Source: Macrosoma leucophasiata (Eukaryota > Arthropoda > Insecta > Lepidoptera > Hedylidae). From it: DNA of 64,000 nucleotides. The stretch is taken from contig JAWQUS010000023.1 in NCBI GenBank assembly GCA_036365455.1, positions 1 through 64,000 on the forward strand, in the 5' to 3' direction. A model generated the notes under the pieces. The model did no database searches and was not told the origin of the DNA. It saw only the letters and a list, made by a program, of their open reading frames with translations. The position numbers were made by a program, and so were the translations under genes. Positions 1 through 13,785 of the stretch are shown in pieces. Each line of letters begins with the position of its first letter. The first letter of the stretch is position 1.

Positions 1-3000
1 CTAACCTAACCTAACCTAACCTAACCTAACCTAACCTAACCTAACCTAACCTAACCTAACCTAACCTAACCTAACCTCTAACCTAACCTAACCTAACCTA
101 ACCTAACCTAACCTAACCTAACCTAACCTAACCTAACCTAACCTAACCTAACCTAACCTAACCTAACCTAACCTAACCTAACCTAACCTAACCTAACCTA
201 ACCTAACCTAACCTAACCTAACCTAACCTAACCTAACCTAACCTAACCTAACCTAACCTAACCTAACCTAACCTAACCTAACCTAACCTAACCTAACCTA
301 ACCTAACCTAACCTAACCTAACCTAACCTAACCTAACCTAACCTAACCTAACCTAACCTAACCTAACCTAACCTAACCTAACCTAACCTAACCTAACCTA
401 ACCTAACCTAACCTAACCTAACCTAACCTAACCTAACCTAACCTAACCTAACCTAACCTAACCTAACCTAACCTAACCTAACCTAACCTAACCTAACCTA
501 ACCTAACCTAACCTAACCTAACCTAACCTAACCTAACCTAACCTAACCTAACCTAACCTAACCTAACCTAACCTAACCTAACCTAACCTAACCTAACCTA
601 ACCTAACCTAACCTAACCTAACCTAACCTAACCTAACCTAACCTAACCTAACCTAACCTAACCTAACCTAACCTAACCTAACCTAACCTAACCTAACCTA
701 ACCTAACCTAACCTAACCTAACCTAACCTAACCTAACCTAACCTAACCTAACCTAACCTAACCTAACCTAACCTAACCTAACCTAACCTAACCTAACCTA
801 ACCTAACCTAACCTAACCTAACCTAACCTAACCTAACCTAACCTAACCTAACCTAACCTAACCTAACCTAACCTAACCTAACCTAACCTAACCTAACCTA
901 ACCTAACCTAACCTAACCTAACCTAACCTAACCTAACCTAACCTAACCTAACCTAACCTAACCTAACCTAACCTAACCTAACCTAACCTAACCTAACCTA
1001 ACCTAACCTAACCTAACCTAACCTAACCTAACCTAACCTAACCTAACCTAACCTAACCTAACCTAACCTAACCTAACCTAACCTAACCTAACCTAACCTA
1101 ACCTAACCTAACCTAACCTAACCTAACCTAACCTAACCTAACCTAACCTAACCTAACCTAACCTAACCTAACCTAACCTAACCTAACCTAACCTAACCTA
1201 ACCTAACCTAACCTAACCTAACCTAACCTAACCTAACCTAACCTAACCTAACCTAACCTAACCTAACCTAACCTAACCTAACCTAACCTAACCTAACCTA
1301 ACCTAACCTAACCTAACCTAACCTAACCTAACCTAACCTAACCTAACCTAACCTAACCTAACCTAACCTAACCTAACCTAACCTAACCTAACCTAACCTA
1401 ACCTAACCTAACCTAACCTAACCTAACCTAACCTAACCTAACCTAACCTAACCTAACCTAACCTAACCTAACCTAACCTAACCTAACCTAACCTAACCTA
1501 ACCTAACCTAACCTAACCTAACCTAACCTAACCTAACCTAACCTAACCTAACCTAACCTAACCTAACCTAACCTAACCTAACCTAACCTAACCTAACCTA
1601 ACCTAACCTAACCTAACCTAACCTAACCTAACCTAACCTAACCTAACCTAACCTAACCTAACCTAACCTAACCTAACCTAACCTAACCTAACCTAACCTA
1701 ACCTAACCTAACCTAACCTAACCTAACCTAACCTAACCTAACCTAACCTAACCTAACCTAACCTAACCTAACCTAACCTAACCTAACCTAACCTAACCTA
1801 ACCTAACCTAACCTAACCTAACCTAACCTAACCTAACCTAACCTAACCTAACCTAACCTAACCTAACCTAACCTAACCTAACCTAACCTAACCTAACCTA
1901 ACCTAACCTAACCTAACCTAACCTAACCTAACCTAACCTAACCTAACCTAACCTAACCTAACCTAACCTAACCTAACCTAACCTAACCTAACCTAACCTA
2001 ACCTAACCTAACCTAACCTAACCTAACCTAACCTAACCTAACCTAACCTAACCTAACCTAACCTAACCTAACCTAACCTAACCTAACCTAACCTAACCTA
2101 ACCTAACCTAACCTAACCTAACCTAACCTAACCTAACCTAACCTAACCTAACCTAACCTAACCTAACCTAACCTAACCTAACCTAACCTAACCTAACCTA
2201 ACCTAACCTAACCTAACCTAACCTAACCTAACCTAACCTAACCTAACCTAACCTAACCTAACCTAACCTAACCTAACCTAACCTAACCTAACCTAACCTA
2301 ACCTAACCTAACCTAACCTAACCTAACCTAACCTAACCTAACCTAACCTAACCTAACCTAACCTAACCTAACCTAACCTAACCTAACCTAACCTAACCTA
2401 ACCTAACCTAACCTAACCTAACCTAACCTAACCTAACCTAACCTAACCTAACCTAACCTAACCTAACCTAACCTAACCTAACCTAACCTAACCTAACCTA
2501 ACCTAACCTAACCTAACCTAACCTAACCTAACCTAACCTAACCTAACCTAACCTAACCTAACCTAACCTAACCTAACCTAACCTAACCTAACCTAACCTA
2601 ACCTAACCTAACCTAACCTAACCTAACCTAACCTAACCTAACCTAACCTAACCTAACCTAACCTAACCTAACCTAACCTAACCTAACCTAACCTAACCTA
2701 ACCTAACCTAACCTAACCTAACCTAACCTAACCTAACCTAACCTAACCTAACCTAACCTAACCTAACCTAACCTAACCTAACCTAACCTAACCTAACCTA
2801 ACCTAACCTAACCTAACCTAACCTAACCTAACCTAACCTAACCTAACCTAACCTAACCTAACCTAACCTAACCTAACCTAACCTAACCTAACCTAACCTA
2901 ACCTAACCTAACCTAACCTAACCTAACCTAACCTAACCTAACCTAACCTAACCTAACCTAACCTAACCTAACCTAACCTAACCTAACCTAACCTAACCTA

Positions 3001-6000
3001 ACCTAACCTAACCTAACCTAACCTAACCTAACCTAACCTAACCTAACCTAACCTAACCTAACCTAACCTAACCTAACCTAACCTAACCTAACCTAACCTA
3101 ACCTAACCTAACCTAACCTAACCTAACCTAACCTAACCTAACCTAACCTAACCTAACCTAACCTAACCTAACCTAACCTAACCTAACCTAACCTAACCTA
3201 ACCTAACCTAACCTAACCTAACCTAACCTAACCTAACCTAACCTAACCTAACCTAACCTAACCTAACCTAACCTAACCTAACCTAACCTAACCTAACCTA
3301 ACCTAACCTAACCTAACCTAACCTAACCTAACCTAACCTAACCTAACCTAACCTAACCTAACCTAACCTAACCTAACCTAACCTAACCTAACCTAACCTA
3401 ACCTAACCTAACCTAACCTAACCTAACCTAACCTAACCTAACCTAACCTAACCTAACCTAACCTAACCTAACCTAACCTAACCTAACCTAACCTAACCTA
3501 ACCTAACCTAACCTAACCTAACCTAACCTAACCTAACCTAACCTAACCTAACCTAACCTAACCTAACCTAACCTAACCTAACCTAACCTAACCTAACCTA
3601 ACCTAACCTAACCTAACCTAACCTAACCTAACCTAACCTAACCTAACCTAACCTAACCTAACCTAACCTAACCTAACCTAACCTAACCTAACCTAACCTA
3701 ACCTAACCTAACCTAACCTAACCTAACCTAACCTAACCTAACCTAACCTAACCTAACCTAACCTAACCTAACCTAACCTAACCTAACCTAACCTAACCTA
3801 ACCTAACCTAACCTAACCTAACCTAACCTAACCTAACCTAACCTAACCTAACCTAACCTAACCTAACCTAACCTAACCTAACCTAACCTAACCTAACCTA
3901 ACCTAACCTAACCTAACCTAACCTAACCTAACCTAACCTAACCTAACCTAACCTAACCTAACCTAACCTAACCTAACCTAACCTAACCTAACCTAACCTA
4001 ACCTAACCTAACCTAACCTAACCTAACCTAACCTAACCTAACCTAACCTAACCTAACCTAACCTAACCTAACCTAACCTAACCTAACCTAACCTAACCTA
4101 ACCTAACCTAACCTAACCTAACCTAACCTAACCTAACCTAACCTAACCTAACCTAACCTAACCTAACCTAACCTAACCTAACCTAACCTAACCTAACCTA
4201 ACCTAACCTAACCTAACCTAACCTAACCTAACCTAACCTAACCTAACCTAACCTAACCTAACCTAACCTAACCTAACCTAACCTAACCTAACCTAACCTA
4301 ACCTAACCTAACCTAACCTAACCTAACCTAACCTAACCTAACCTAACCTAACCTAACCTAACCTAACCTAACCTAACCTAACCTAACCTAACCTAACCTA
4401 ACCTAACCTAACCTAACCTAACCTAACCTAACCTAACCTAACCTAACCTAACCTAACCTAACCTAACCTAACCTAACCTAACCTAACCTAACCTAACCTA
4501 ACCTAACCTAACCTAACCTAACCTAACCTAACCTAACCTAACCTAACCTAACCTAACCTAACCTAACCTAACCTAACCTAACCTAACCTAACCTAACCTA
4601 ACCTAACCTAACCTAACCTAACCTAACCTAACCTAACCTAACCTAACCTAACCTAACCTAACCTAACCTAACCTAACCTAACCTAACCTAACCTAACCTA
4701 ACCTAACCTAACCTAACCTAACCTAACCTAACCTAACCTAACCTAACCTAACCTAACCTAACCTAACCTAACCTAACCTAACCTAACCTAACCTAACCTA
4801 ACCTAACCTAACCTAACCTAACCTAACCTAACCTAACCTAACCTAACCTAACCTAACCTAACCTAACCTAACCTAACCTAACCTAACCTAACCTAACCTA
4901 ACCTAACCTAACCTAACCTAACCTAACCTAACCTAACCTAACCTAACCTAACCTAACCTAACCTAACCTAACCTAACCTAACCTAACCTAACCTAACCTA
5001 ACCTAACCTAACCTAACCTAACCTAACCTAACCTAACCTAACCTAACCTAACCTAACCTAACCTAACCTAACCTAACCTAACCTAACCTAACCTAACCTA
5101 ACCTAACCTAACCTAACCTAACCTAACCTAACCTAACCTAACCTAACCTAACCTAACCTAACCTAACCTAACCTAACCTAACCTAACCTAACCTAACCTA
5201 ACCTAACCTAACCTAACCTAACCTAACCTAACCTAACCTAACCTAACCTAACCTAACCTAACCTAACCTAACCTAACCTAACCTAACCTAACCTAACCTA
5301 ACCTAACCTAACCTAACCTAACCTAACCTAACCTAACCTAACCTAACCTAACCTAACCTAACCTAACCTAACCTAACCTAACCTAACCTAACCTAACCTA
5401 ACCTAACCTAACCTAACCTAACCTAACCTAACCTAACCTAACCTAACCTAACCTAACCTAACCTAACCTAACCTAACCTAACCTAACCTAACCTAACCTA
5501 ACCTAACCTAACCTAACCTAACCTAACCTAACCTAACCTAACCTAACCTAACCTAACCTAACCTAACCTAACCTAACCTAACCTAACCTAACCTAACCTA
5601 ACCTAACCTAACCTAACCTAACCTAACCTAACCTAACCTAACCTAACCTAACCTAACCTAACCTAACCTAACCTAACCTAACCTAACCTAACCTAACCTA
5701 ACCTAACCTAACCTAACCTAACCTAACCTAACCTAACCTAACCTAACCTAACCTAACCTAACCTAACCTAACCTAACCTAACCTAACCTAACCTAACCTA
5801 ACCTAACCTAACCTAACCTAACCTAACCTAACCTAACCTAACCTAACCTAACCTAACCTAACCTAACCTAACCTAACCTAACCTAACCTAACCTAACCTA
5901 ACCTAACCTAACCTAACCTAACCTAACCTAACCTAACCTAACCTAACCTAACCTAACCTAACCTAACCTAACCTAACCTAACCTAACCTAACCTAACCTA

Positions 6001-6228
6001 ACCTAACCTAACCTAACCTAACCTAACCTAACCTAACCTAACCTAACCTAACCTAACCTAACCTAACCTAACCTAACCTAACCTAACCTAACCTAACCTA
6101 ACCTAACCTAACCTAACCTAACCTAACCTAACCTAACCTAACCTAACCTAACCTAACCTAACCTAACCTAACCTAACCTAACCTAACCTAACCTAACCTA
6201 ACCTAACCTAACCTAACCTAACCTAACC
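1..6228 (+). repeat. Terminal telomeric array (CCTAA)n
   Basis: About 1,245 tandem copies of CCTAA, the complement of the insect TTAGG telomere unit. It starts at the first base of the window and runs to the 5' junction of element A, where the last telomeric bases are CCTAACC. The only irregularity I see is a 2-base insertion near 76-79 (CCTCTAA). The orientation, C-rich strand reading inward from the left end, is that of a true chromosome terminus. Telomerase-type repeats plus retrotransposons are the known arrangement in Lepidoptera; the assignment to that order is inferred. Confidence 0.98.
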
Positions 6229-7093
6229 GGAGTCCTCATCTAACCGCTGACGCGCGCGCATCGTTATCCGGCCGCTCCGTACGCTCAAAATCGTAAAAAA
6301 CGTCTAAAAAGTGAATTGTGTGAAAAATTGTGCACCATTAGATGCGCGCTGCAAAACCCTATCATTTGATGTATATATTGTGAATTTCGGACTTTAAATA
6401 CTGTAAATATAATTAAAAAAGTGTTTTGTGAACTAATTGTGGCCACCCGCGCGGCACTTGCCGCCCTTAATGTGTTTGTACTCGTAAATTGTGAACTGTT
6501 TCTGATAATTGACGTATATCACTGTGTGTGTGAATCTGTGACCTTTCAAATGAACTACTTTTCGTTTCATTTGGAATAATTTTTGGACACTAACCAGCGA
6601 CAAGAACCTCGAGAGCGTGGAGACGCTCACCTTTCTCCGTGAACGCTGCTCTCCCAGTCGCTGTGACCCCATAATTTGACATTACAAGTAGGTCCGTAGT
6701 GCTGTTATACACCCCTACAAAAAGTTTCATCGAAATCGTAGCTGCGGAACTTTAGATACAAAGTTATTAAATACTGAGTGAAGTGTCATACTGACGTGGT
6801 CTGCCATTTTGTACGCGAACGCGATCTCTCCAAAGTGAATTTCACTTTTTCCCCTGAACTTTAAATTCCGTTTTATTATACTTTTTGGATTTCCCCTAGA
6901 CTAAAAATCAACACCCACCAATTTTTGTGTAATTCTGACTTTCCGTTCGTGAGCAATTTACAAAAACATTTCCGTACCTACAAACCATATTTCATTTGCA
7001 ATATTCATCAAAGCGTGACGTCATTGGTGTTCGTGAACATTCTACTTGCTATTGCGATTGAACTTTGTATTCTTGCGTCTGCTGATCATCGAC
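6229..7093 (+). promoter_or_regulatory. 5' leader of element A
   Basis: Non-coding leader of 865 nt, matched almost base for base by the 863-nt leader of element E. That is far better conservation than the 3' region shows, so it probably holds the internal promoter that R1-type elements need. It contains a nested fold: a 7-bp outer stem, CAGCGAC (6595-6601) with GTCGCTG (6657-6663), around an inner hairpin GAGCGT (6613-6618) with ACGCTC (6623-6628). Element E keeps both stems. No in-frame ATG for ORF1 lies in it. Confidence 0.6.
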
Positions 7094-8524
7094 ATGTCTT
7101 ACCACCGCCTTTCTCCTGATATGGCTGACCTGGCGGAGCTGACCGGCCTGCACCCTAGTATGCTCGAGTCTGACTCGGAGCCAGAGTATCAGGCCCCGTC
7201 CACGCCGGTCCCTCAAACCATCAGGAAAACGGGCAGGGCCGCCCAGGTCACACCACCTTCGCGTCACTCTGCTGTGCCTGAGACCCTGGAGACCTATAAG
7301 CCACCGCGTGACAACAAGGCCATCGTGGGCAAGCGCCTAGTACGTGAGGCGCTCGCCTTGATGGCCCAATCGGGCAACATAAAGTCAACAATCAAGATGG
7401 GAGTGACTGAGAATCTCCGGCAGCTCCAGAATATTATAACTGACCTCTTCCACTCCGAACAGAATTTAAAACTTCGGCTCGAGCGGGAAAGTGACCCATC
7501 GGGCGGCTCGGACCTTGCCCCCTTAATCGGTGATCTGAGGCGGGAGGTTGAGAACCTTAGGGAGACGAGGTCTGAGCCGGCCGCTGGGGCCATTTCACCC
7601 CAACAGCTTATTAGCGAGCTTACCAAAATGGAGGCTTCATTTGAGAGGGCCCTCGCCCCCTTAAGACACCAGCTTGAGGCTATTTCTAACGCCATATCAT
7701 CTGGCCCCTCGCAAATGCCCCCACCTCACTACCCGGCCGGGCCGAAAACCTATGCTCAGGCAGCTGCCATACCGAGATATGCTGTGGTGGTTTCATCGAC
7801 GGACGCGGCGCATTCTAGCGATCACATACTAAACCAGGTCAAGACAGATATCAACGTCATTAACTTAGGTATCGGCGTCAACCGAGTCGCAAAATTACGC
7901 GACCAACGTGTCGTGATTAGTTGCGACTCGGATGACGACCGAACCATACTTACCGATAAAATTAAAGATGCATGTACACATCTTCGCGTTTCCCCGGCCC
8001 GCACCCGCAGACCCCTGATCCGTCTCTCCGGCATACTGCCCGGCTTGACCGACTCGGAGTTGGTCAAGGCCGTGTGTTTACAGAATAAAGCGTTACTCGG
8101 TACAACAACGGTCGAACCAGAAACGGTCAGGGTGCTGCGTCGCATCAAACGCCCCAGCAGCGCCACACAGAGCGCGATCCTCGAGGTACCGCCCTCTGTC
8201 TGGCGCCAGCTGGTGGACCAGCGGGTGCGGGTCGGGTACCAGATGGTCTTCGCGTCGGATCAGTCGCCGGTCACGCAGTGCTTCACCTGCTACGGGTATG
8301 GCCACCTGGCCCGCGACTGCCGACGTGACGCCGTGTGCGGTCATTGCGCTGAGGGCCACGACACAAGGGCATGTCCCAACCGTGGTCGTGACCCTCAGTG
8401 CAGGAACTGCACCACGGCTGGCCGCGCTGGCGCCGCCGCTTGTCACCCGGCATACAGTAACGGATGTCCTGAGTACAATAAATGGGATCAATTGTCCCGG
8501 GCCGCCATCTCTTATACTGAATAG
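7094..8524 (+). CDS. ORF1 (Gag-like) zinc-knuckle protein of element A
   Basis: A 476-residue nucleic-acid-binding protein of the R1/TRAS ORF1 type, expected to coat its own RNA and form the ribonucleoprotein that returns to the telomere. The start is the first in-frame ATG; the open frame extends further upstream but only with non-ATG codons. Residues 1-70 are acidic and Pro-rich; 75-205 are largely helical, possibly coiled coil; 228-380 look like the folded middle domain of this family. Three knuckles follow: C396-C399-H404-C409, C415-C418-H422-C427, and the long third type C436-C439-H451-C458. There is no ORF2 downstream. About 35 of 476 residues differ from the element E copy (hand count), and in the last 244 nt I count 17 silent and 5 replacement changes, so the protein is under selection. 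The ORF is GC-rich inside an AT-rich element. Confidence 0.9.
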   Translation: MSYHRLSPDMADLAELTGLHPSMLESDSEPEYQAPSTPVPQTIRKTGRAAQVTPPSRHSAVPETLETYKPPRDNKAIVGKRLVREALALMAQSGNIKSTIKMGVTENLRQLQNIITDLFHSEQNLKLRLERESDPSGGSDLAPLIGDLRREVENLRETRSEPAAGAISPQQLISELTKMEASFERALAPLRHQLEAISNAISSGPSQMPPPHYPAGPKTYAQAAAIPRYAVVVSSTDAAHSSDHILNQVKTDINVINLGIGVNRVAKLRDQRVVISCDSDDDRTILTDKIKDACTHLRVSPARTRRPLIRLSGILPGLTDSELVKAVCLQNKALLGTTTVEPETVRVLRRIKRPSSATQSAILEVPPSVWRQLVDQRVRVGYQMVFASDQSPVTQCFTCYGYGHLARDCRRDAVCGHCAEGHDTRACPNRGRDPQCRNCTTAGRAGAAACHPAYSNGCPEYNKWDQLSRAAISYTE

Positions 8525-11500
8525 AATAAACATCTTATCCATACCATTCCTTATTTACCCATATAAATATCTATCTACATTTATTCACACACTAGTATAT
8601 TTAACTATATATTTTTCAACTATATTTATTAACTATTTAAAAAAAAAAAAACCTACCTTTATACACACAAATATGATCTATAATATACACATGATATAAT
8701 TAATATATACTACGTATCATATATATTTATATACATACACTTACTTACAATACATACCACATAACATAATATGCCTACACCATAACGAACACACTAATTC
8801 ACTATCTATAAACCACACAATATTCCCATTACACTAACTTAATCCATTAATTATACATCTGACACTTACCTTATACATCCATAAATACATATAAATACAC
8901 TACACTGCACTATATATATATACATATACTAACACTTACATAGTATGCTTAAATAAAAACACTAAGTCACGTTCCCCTACTATACAAATGGACAATTACA
9001 GTTCATTAAATCTGTCCTTACTATAGTACACAATTCGTTCCATTATATCTGTCTTCTTTATCTCACTAACAAACATAATGTATTCATTATTATATTATAC
9101 TACTCATTAAAATAACTTAATAATCAGTACATATAACTTATACACAATATACATATAATAACCCTTCCATGCATCCATTTACTAAGAAATCTGCAGCTAC
9201 CACCTGTGCACTCAGTATGCATATATTGTATAGACGTACTTTTATACAAACATAAACTTTACCTATAACATACACAATACACATCTAATATACACTACGT
9301 ATTATATATAAATACATATACTTACTTACAATACATACTACATAATATAATATATTTATGTCATTATGAACACATTTAAATACCTATGCTCGATACATAT
9401 TTACCTACAAACATAAACTTCCATACAACTACACACAAAACAACAACGTACAATATACCTAATACGTAACAAATGTACTATGTGACACATCTCATCCCAT
9501 ACCCAACACCTAGCTGGGTACCTATGCCATGTATCTATCTGTTCATTTACCTAATTACGAATCTATTAATTACCTACTCATGAATATATAACTGTAACGT
9601 TTACAGATACCCACCCCATCTGAACCCAAACCATACATTCTCATATAATACATCGGACTTACCTTACATTTACCTACTACATTAATACGTAACACACATA
9701 CTTACATACCTACCCATAATACACCTACCAGCGCACCCTAGCATCTTACACGCTATGATACACATAATGCGTTCTAAATTATACCCCTAGTAATGATCCT
9801 TACTCTCAACATACAACATTTACATACCCACACAATACAACACACCCAATTGCCTAAGTACCTACACGGAAACTTTAGAATGTTTACGTTATATGTATTA
9901 ACCTATATAAATAACAACACACCCCTAATACTCACCTCTAATACACTGGATATAGCGTGCGCTGGATATCATATTTAACAAAACATTCATATTACACAAA
10001 GCATCTATGCTTACACGTATCCCCCTTTACAGATATTATTTATATATCCCAATATACACTTACTATATTCTCACCATATATATACTTATTCTCCCACTAC
10101 TACTATCACCCTCTAAATGAACCCTCATCACTAAGGTACTTACTTATAATATACTATAATTAACAAAACACGAAATTACCAAATGAATTTAAATCGACTA
10201 TATAACTACCTATACCATATACTTTATCTCAAATAATAGATACATCTTCTAAGATATAGATATAGACCATACAGCGACTACCTTACTCACACACGCATGC
10301 ATACACTTATCACCCGTGACCTAAAACACTAACTAGGTACACAGCATACATTCAATAGATTGTATATATGAGTAGTTCAACCAAGCTGCTCTAACGGCCC
10401 TGTACATATTATATAAATATACATTTCGGACACTTTCATGGCATTAACATAAACTGAATTATATAAACTCATAACACATATATTCACATAACTACACACA
10501 ACACAAAACATACCTAATATGTAACAAATATATTAAGTGACACACCTCATCTTATACCCAATACTTAGATGGGTACCTACGCCCTGTATATATCTGCTCA
10601 TCTCCCTTATAATAACGATCCTATCAATTACTTAATCATTACTATAAAACCGTAATGATAGTAGGTACCTACCCCATCTGAATTCGAATTACTCATTCCT
10701 ATATTACACACCGCATTCACTACACTAAAACATAATATACATACCTACATAAATACTCATAATACACCTACCAGTGTATCTTAGCACCTAATTCGCTACG
10801 ATACATGCTACGCATACTAAACTAACCTCCTGGTATAGACTCTACTCCTTGCATATAATATATATATATATATACTTATACAAGACACTATACCTAATTA
10901 CCTATGTAATATACATGATAATAAATCATTTAACCTTTAAAGAAGTTTAGAACACCGTCACGTTACGTTTTATTTACACAAAGTATCTAATACTCACACA
11001 CACTTCCATTTACTGATATTTATATACCTATTTCAATACATATTTTCACATCCTCACTATATATACCTATTCTCCCACTACTCCCATCACCTTATAAAAG
11101 CATACCTTCCCTCACTAGGATACTTATCAATAATATAATATAAATTAATAAGGTACGAAATTACTGCATGAATTTAATAGACTGCATAACTACCTACTAC
11201 ATATATATTATGTCATATAATTGTGACCGAAAAAACTAACTAGGTAACAAGCCTATACCTTTTAGATTTTTTACATAGGTATATCAACTAAGATACTTTA
11301 TCGGCCCTATACATATATTATCCCCTCATACATATTTCGTCTTCTCCCAGCTACCAAGTAAATGTAGAACATAAACTACTATCCAACTCCAACATACTCA
11401 CTCACTTGTACACATACTCATATCCGCTGCGGTGATCTCATGTGAACAGCTGTCAATATATAAATATAATAGCCACACTATACCCTATTTATTACATGAC

Positions 11501-13440
11501 GTCACCACCAGTGCGCCGGCTGCCATGGGGCTCGCCGATGGCAGCTGGCTGACTGACTGATGTCACCAATCATGCTAAGTGTATGACCTGACCCTAGCCG
11601 ATTCCATCCACTCAATTGATATATAACATATCAATTGACGGATGGGCCCGGACAGCGCCAGCGCTACTAATCTCACTGCATGTAGGGGATTTGACCTATA
11701 GATAATTTGTATATATATCTGTCCACATTGCTGCGCCATGTGTTCCGGTTTCATCTAACTAGCTCGCTGGCGCATCAATGTCAAATACGGTTCACAATGA
11801 CTCCACTGCGGTGGAAGTGCTAGAGGCAGACCAAGGAGCTTTGTCACCAAAGCGATCTCGCTCTGCCTACCTATACTTTGTGCGGTTTAATTTATATTCA
11901 TACAACTATTCTCACATTAAACAGACACCCCCAACACTTATACCTACTAGAAGTCTCTCATAATAAGTATACACTCACCATAGCTGGTCATGTATCTATA
12001 TTACATTTATTTATCCACATGTTTCACCTATACATACTTACTTATTTATTAATCTATATATACGCAAATATATACACATATACCTAACCCTCTAACCTTA
12101 ACCCATTTGAAATACAGGTTATTTATTTAAGTAATATGTCTAATTATTAACAGTCTTCGTAGGATAGTCGCAATTATAATCTCTGCCTACACTTTATATA
12201 CTCACGCAGGATGACTAACTTGTTAATGCATGACGACTTCATATACCTACCTATTTAGTAGTAACTGCGCGTGGCCGCCCACGACTGCGTGACGTCAGCC
12301 TGCGCATCGGTCATCACTGATACTATCACCGATGATCTGATGCTACGGGCCGTCGCTATCGTAAGGTGCAATGCTCGGGCCCTGACACTTCCCGAACCTA
12401 TGTACCTAATTGATATATTAATATTAATTAACACATGGATTCGGAAAGGTACGGGACGCACCATCGGCTGCATCTTGTGAGGCCCCGCGCAAAGTATTTT
12501 TAACCAGAAACCTTACATATTTGCATGTTAAGCAACCCAGACTATAAGTTATTCTATTAGCTCTGGACCAACTAGCATGAAATATCCTAACACGTATATA
12601 TGTATATACCTAGTTATCGCTACGCATCAGTGACACTTACCTTTAAAATACAACTGCCCAACATCCTAACTTATATACCTATACATATGCACTAGTTAAT
12701 TTTATACCTGAGCCTGGCCTCAACACACCGATACAAACTAGTATCGTATACGTATAAACAACAACTACGTATAGATACACATTCCATTTCAACAATGTAC
12801 TGCATAAGCAAACTAGATGCATATACTTACACTATTTTATTGAAAACGTTCAACCTATCGAACCTGTTTGACTACATTCCTGAGCCCGGCCGTCGCTCGA
12901 AGGCGCAAACAATGCACACCTGCATAAAGATCTCCGCACACCACAACCGGCATTGCTCGATGAGTAAATGCCTTGTCTTCACCCGCTTCTTCATGTGCAC
13001 ATTTAACTAACTACTGTCATCTCCAACAAGTATATAATTAAATCATATATACCTTATAGTTATTATACATATCTAAAACGGCACATGCAACATTTTATAC
13101 TTTCAACCTACTCGTATATAATTAATTTATACAACCCACTCATATAATCTAATTCTATATCCCTATCGAAAGCAAACAATCCATCCATTGTTACCTACAA
13201 CTACATGCATTATCTTATTCTCACACAACCACATACCTGCAATACACTACACATACATACCAAACATACACAATTTAACACAACACCCACTTATACCAGG
13301 CACCCTAATAACATATACACATATAATAAATAGTAAATTTCATCAAATTAATAATAATATAAAGAAATCTATTTACACACTACTTGGCAACAATACTGTA
13401 CAGTAATTATTATAAAACTAATTAAATACAATATAATTTA
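8525..13440 (+). other. AT-rich 3' region of element A, distal part
   Basis: About 4.9 kb of very AT-rich, TATA/TACATA-rich sequence with no credible ORF. It contains an internal duplication: the stretch around 9480-9600 recurs, diverged, around 10537-10650, and other matching bits are offset by about 1 kb. A GC-richer patch at 11500-11880 is shared with element E and holds two conserved hairpins. The region aligns only in islands with element E (48571-53169), so it evolves quickly. Confidence 0.7.
11612..11660 (+). repeat. Conserved hairpin plus GATGGGCCCGG box (element A)
   Basis: Perfect 11-bp inverted repeat, arms TCAATTGATAT (11612-11622) and ATATCAATTGA (11628-11638) with a 5-nt loop, followed directly by ACGGATGGGCCCGGA. 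In element E the counterpart at 50252-50287 has a 7-bp stem (ATTGATA with TATCAAT), also with a 5-nt loop, and the same GC-rich box. A second conserved hairpin lies at 11838-11853 (GCTTTG with CAAAGC). Confidence 0.5.
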
Positions 13441-13785
13441 ACGCACGCTCAAATCAAGTGTACGCTTCCCCTAAAACATCATAAAAAGTTGTTTACCAAG
13501 TTCACTGTTGCTAGCTCGGAGTTTTTATATGAGCGGACCTCCGTAGGTATACGGCAAAGCCGCGCGAATTTAAAAATAGAAACCTACATTAAACCCCCGG
13601 CTCGGTCATGGAAACATTCCTTTGTCTAAGACGGGCGCGCATTGCGGACCATATTCTGCAAGATTCAAAATTTTACGCACCGTTTTCTTCGCAGATTCAC
13701 TCGATTTGTCATGAAACCCACAATGTACATCCAGCATTATATTACTTTTATTTAATTTGACCCATTTTCGATAGTTACATCATAT
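13441..13785 (+). other. Conserved 3'-region island of element A
   Basis: A block of about 340 bp that matches element E at 53170-53508 much better than its surroundings do. It includes a stretch reading ACCAAGTTCACTGTTGCTAG and a segment around 13630-13780 with very few differences. A minus-strand frame is open through part of it in both copies, but replacement changes outnumber silent ones (about 9 to 3), so I treat it as a non-coding conserved element. A degraded second copy of part of it may lie near 14510-14570. Confidence 0.6.

Noticed and set aside
6433..6672. 79-codon minus-strand ORF in the leader of A, also present in E (46480-46677)
   Set aside because: Conserved only because the leader DNA is conserved; no family similarity; lies antisense to the likely promoter.
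7046..7093. N-terminal extension of ORF1 in element A (and 47071-47139 in E)
   Set aside because: The upstream codons begin at TTG and the extensions differ in length; the first ATG in both is at the same aligned position (7094, 47140).
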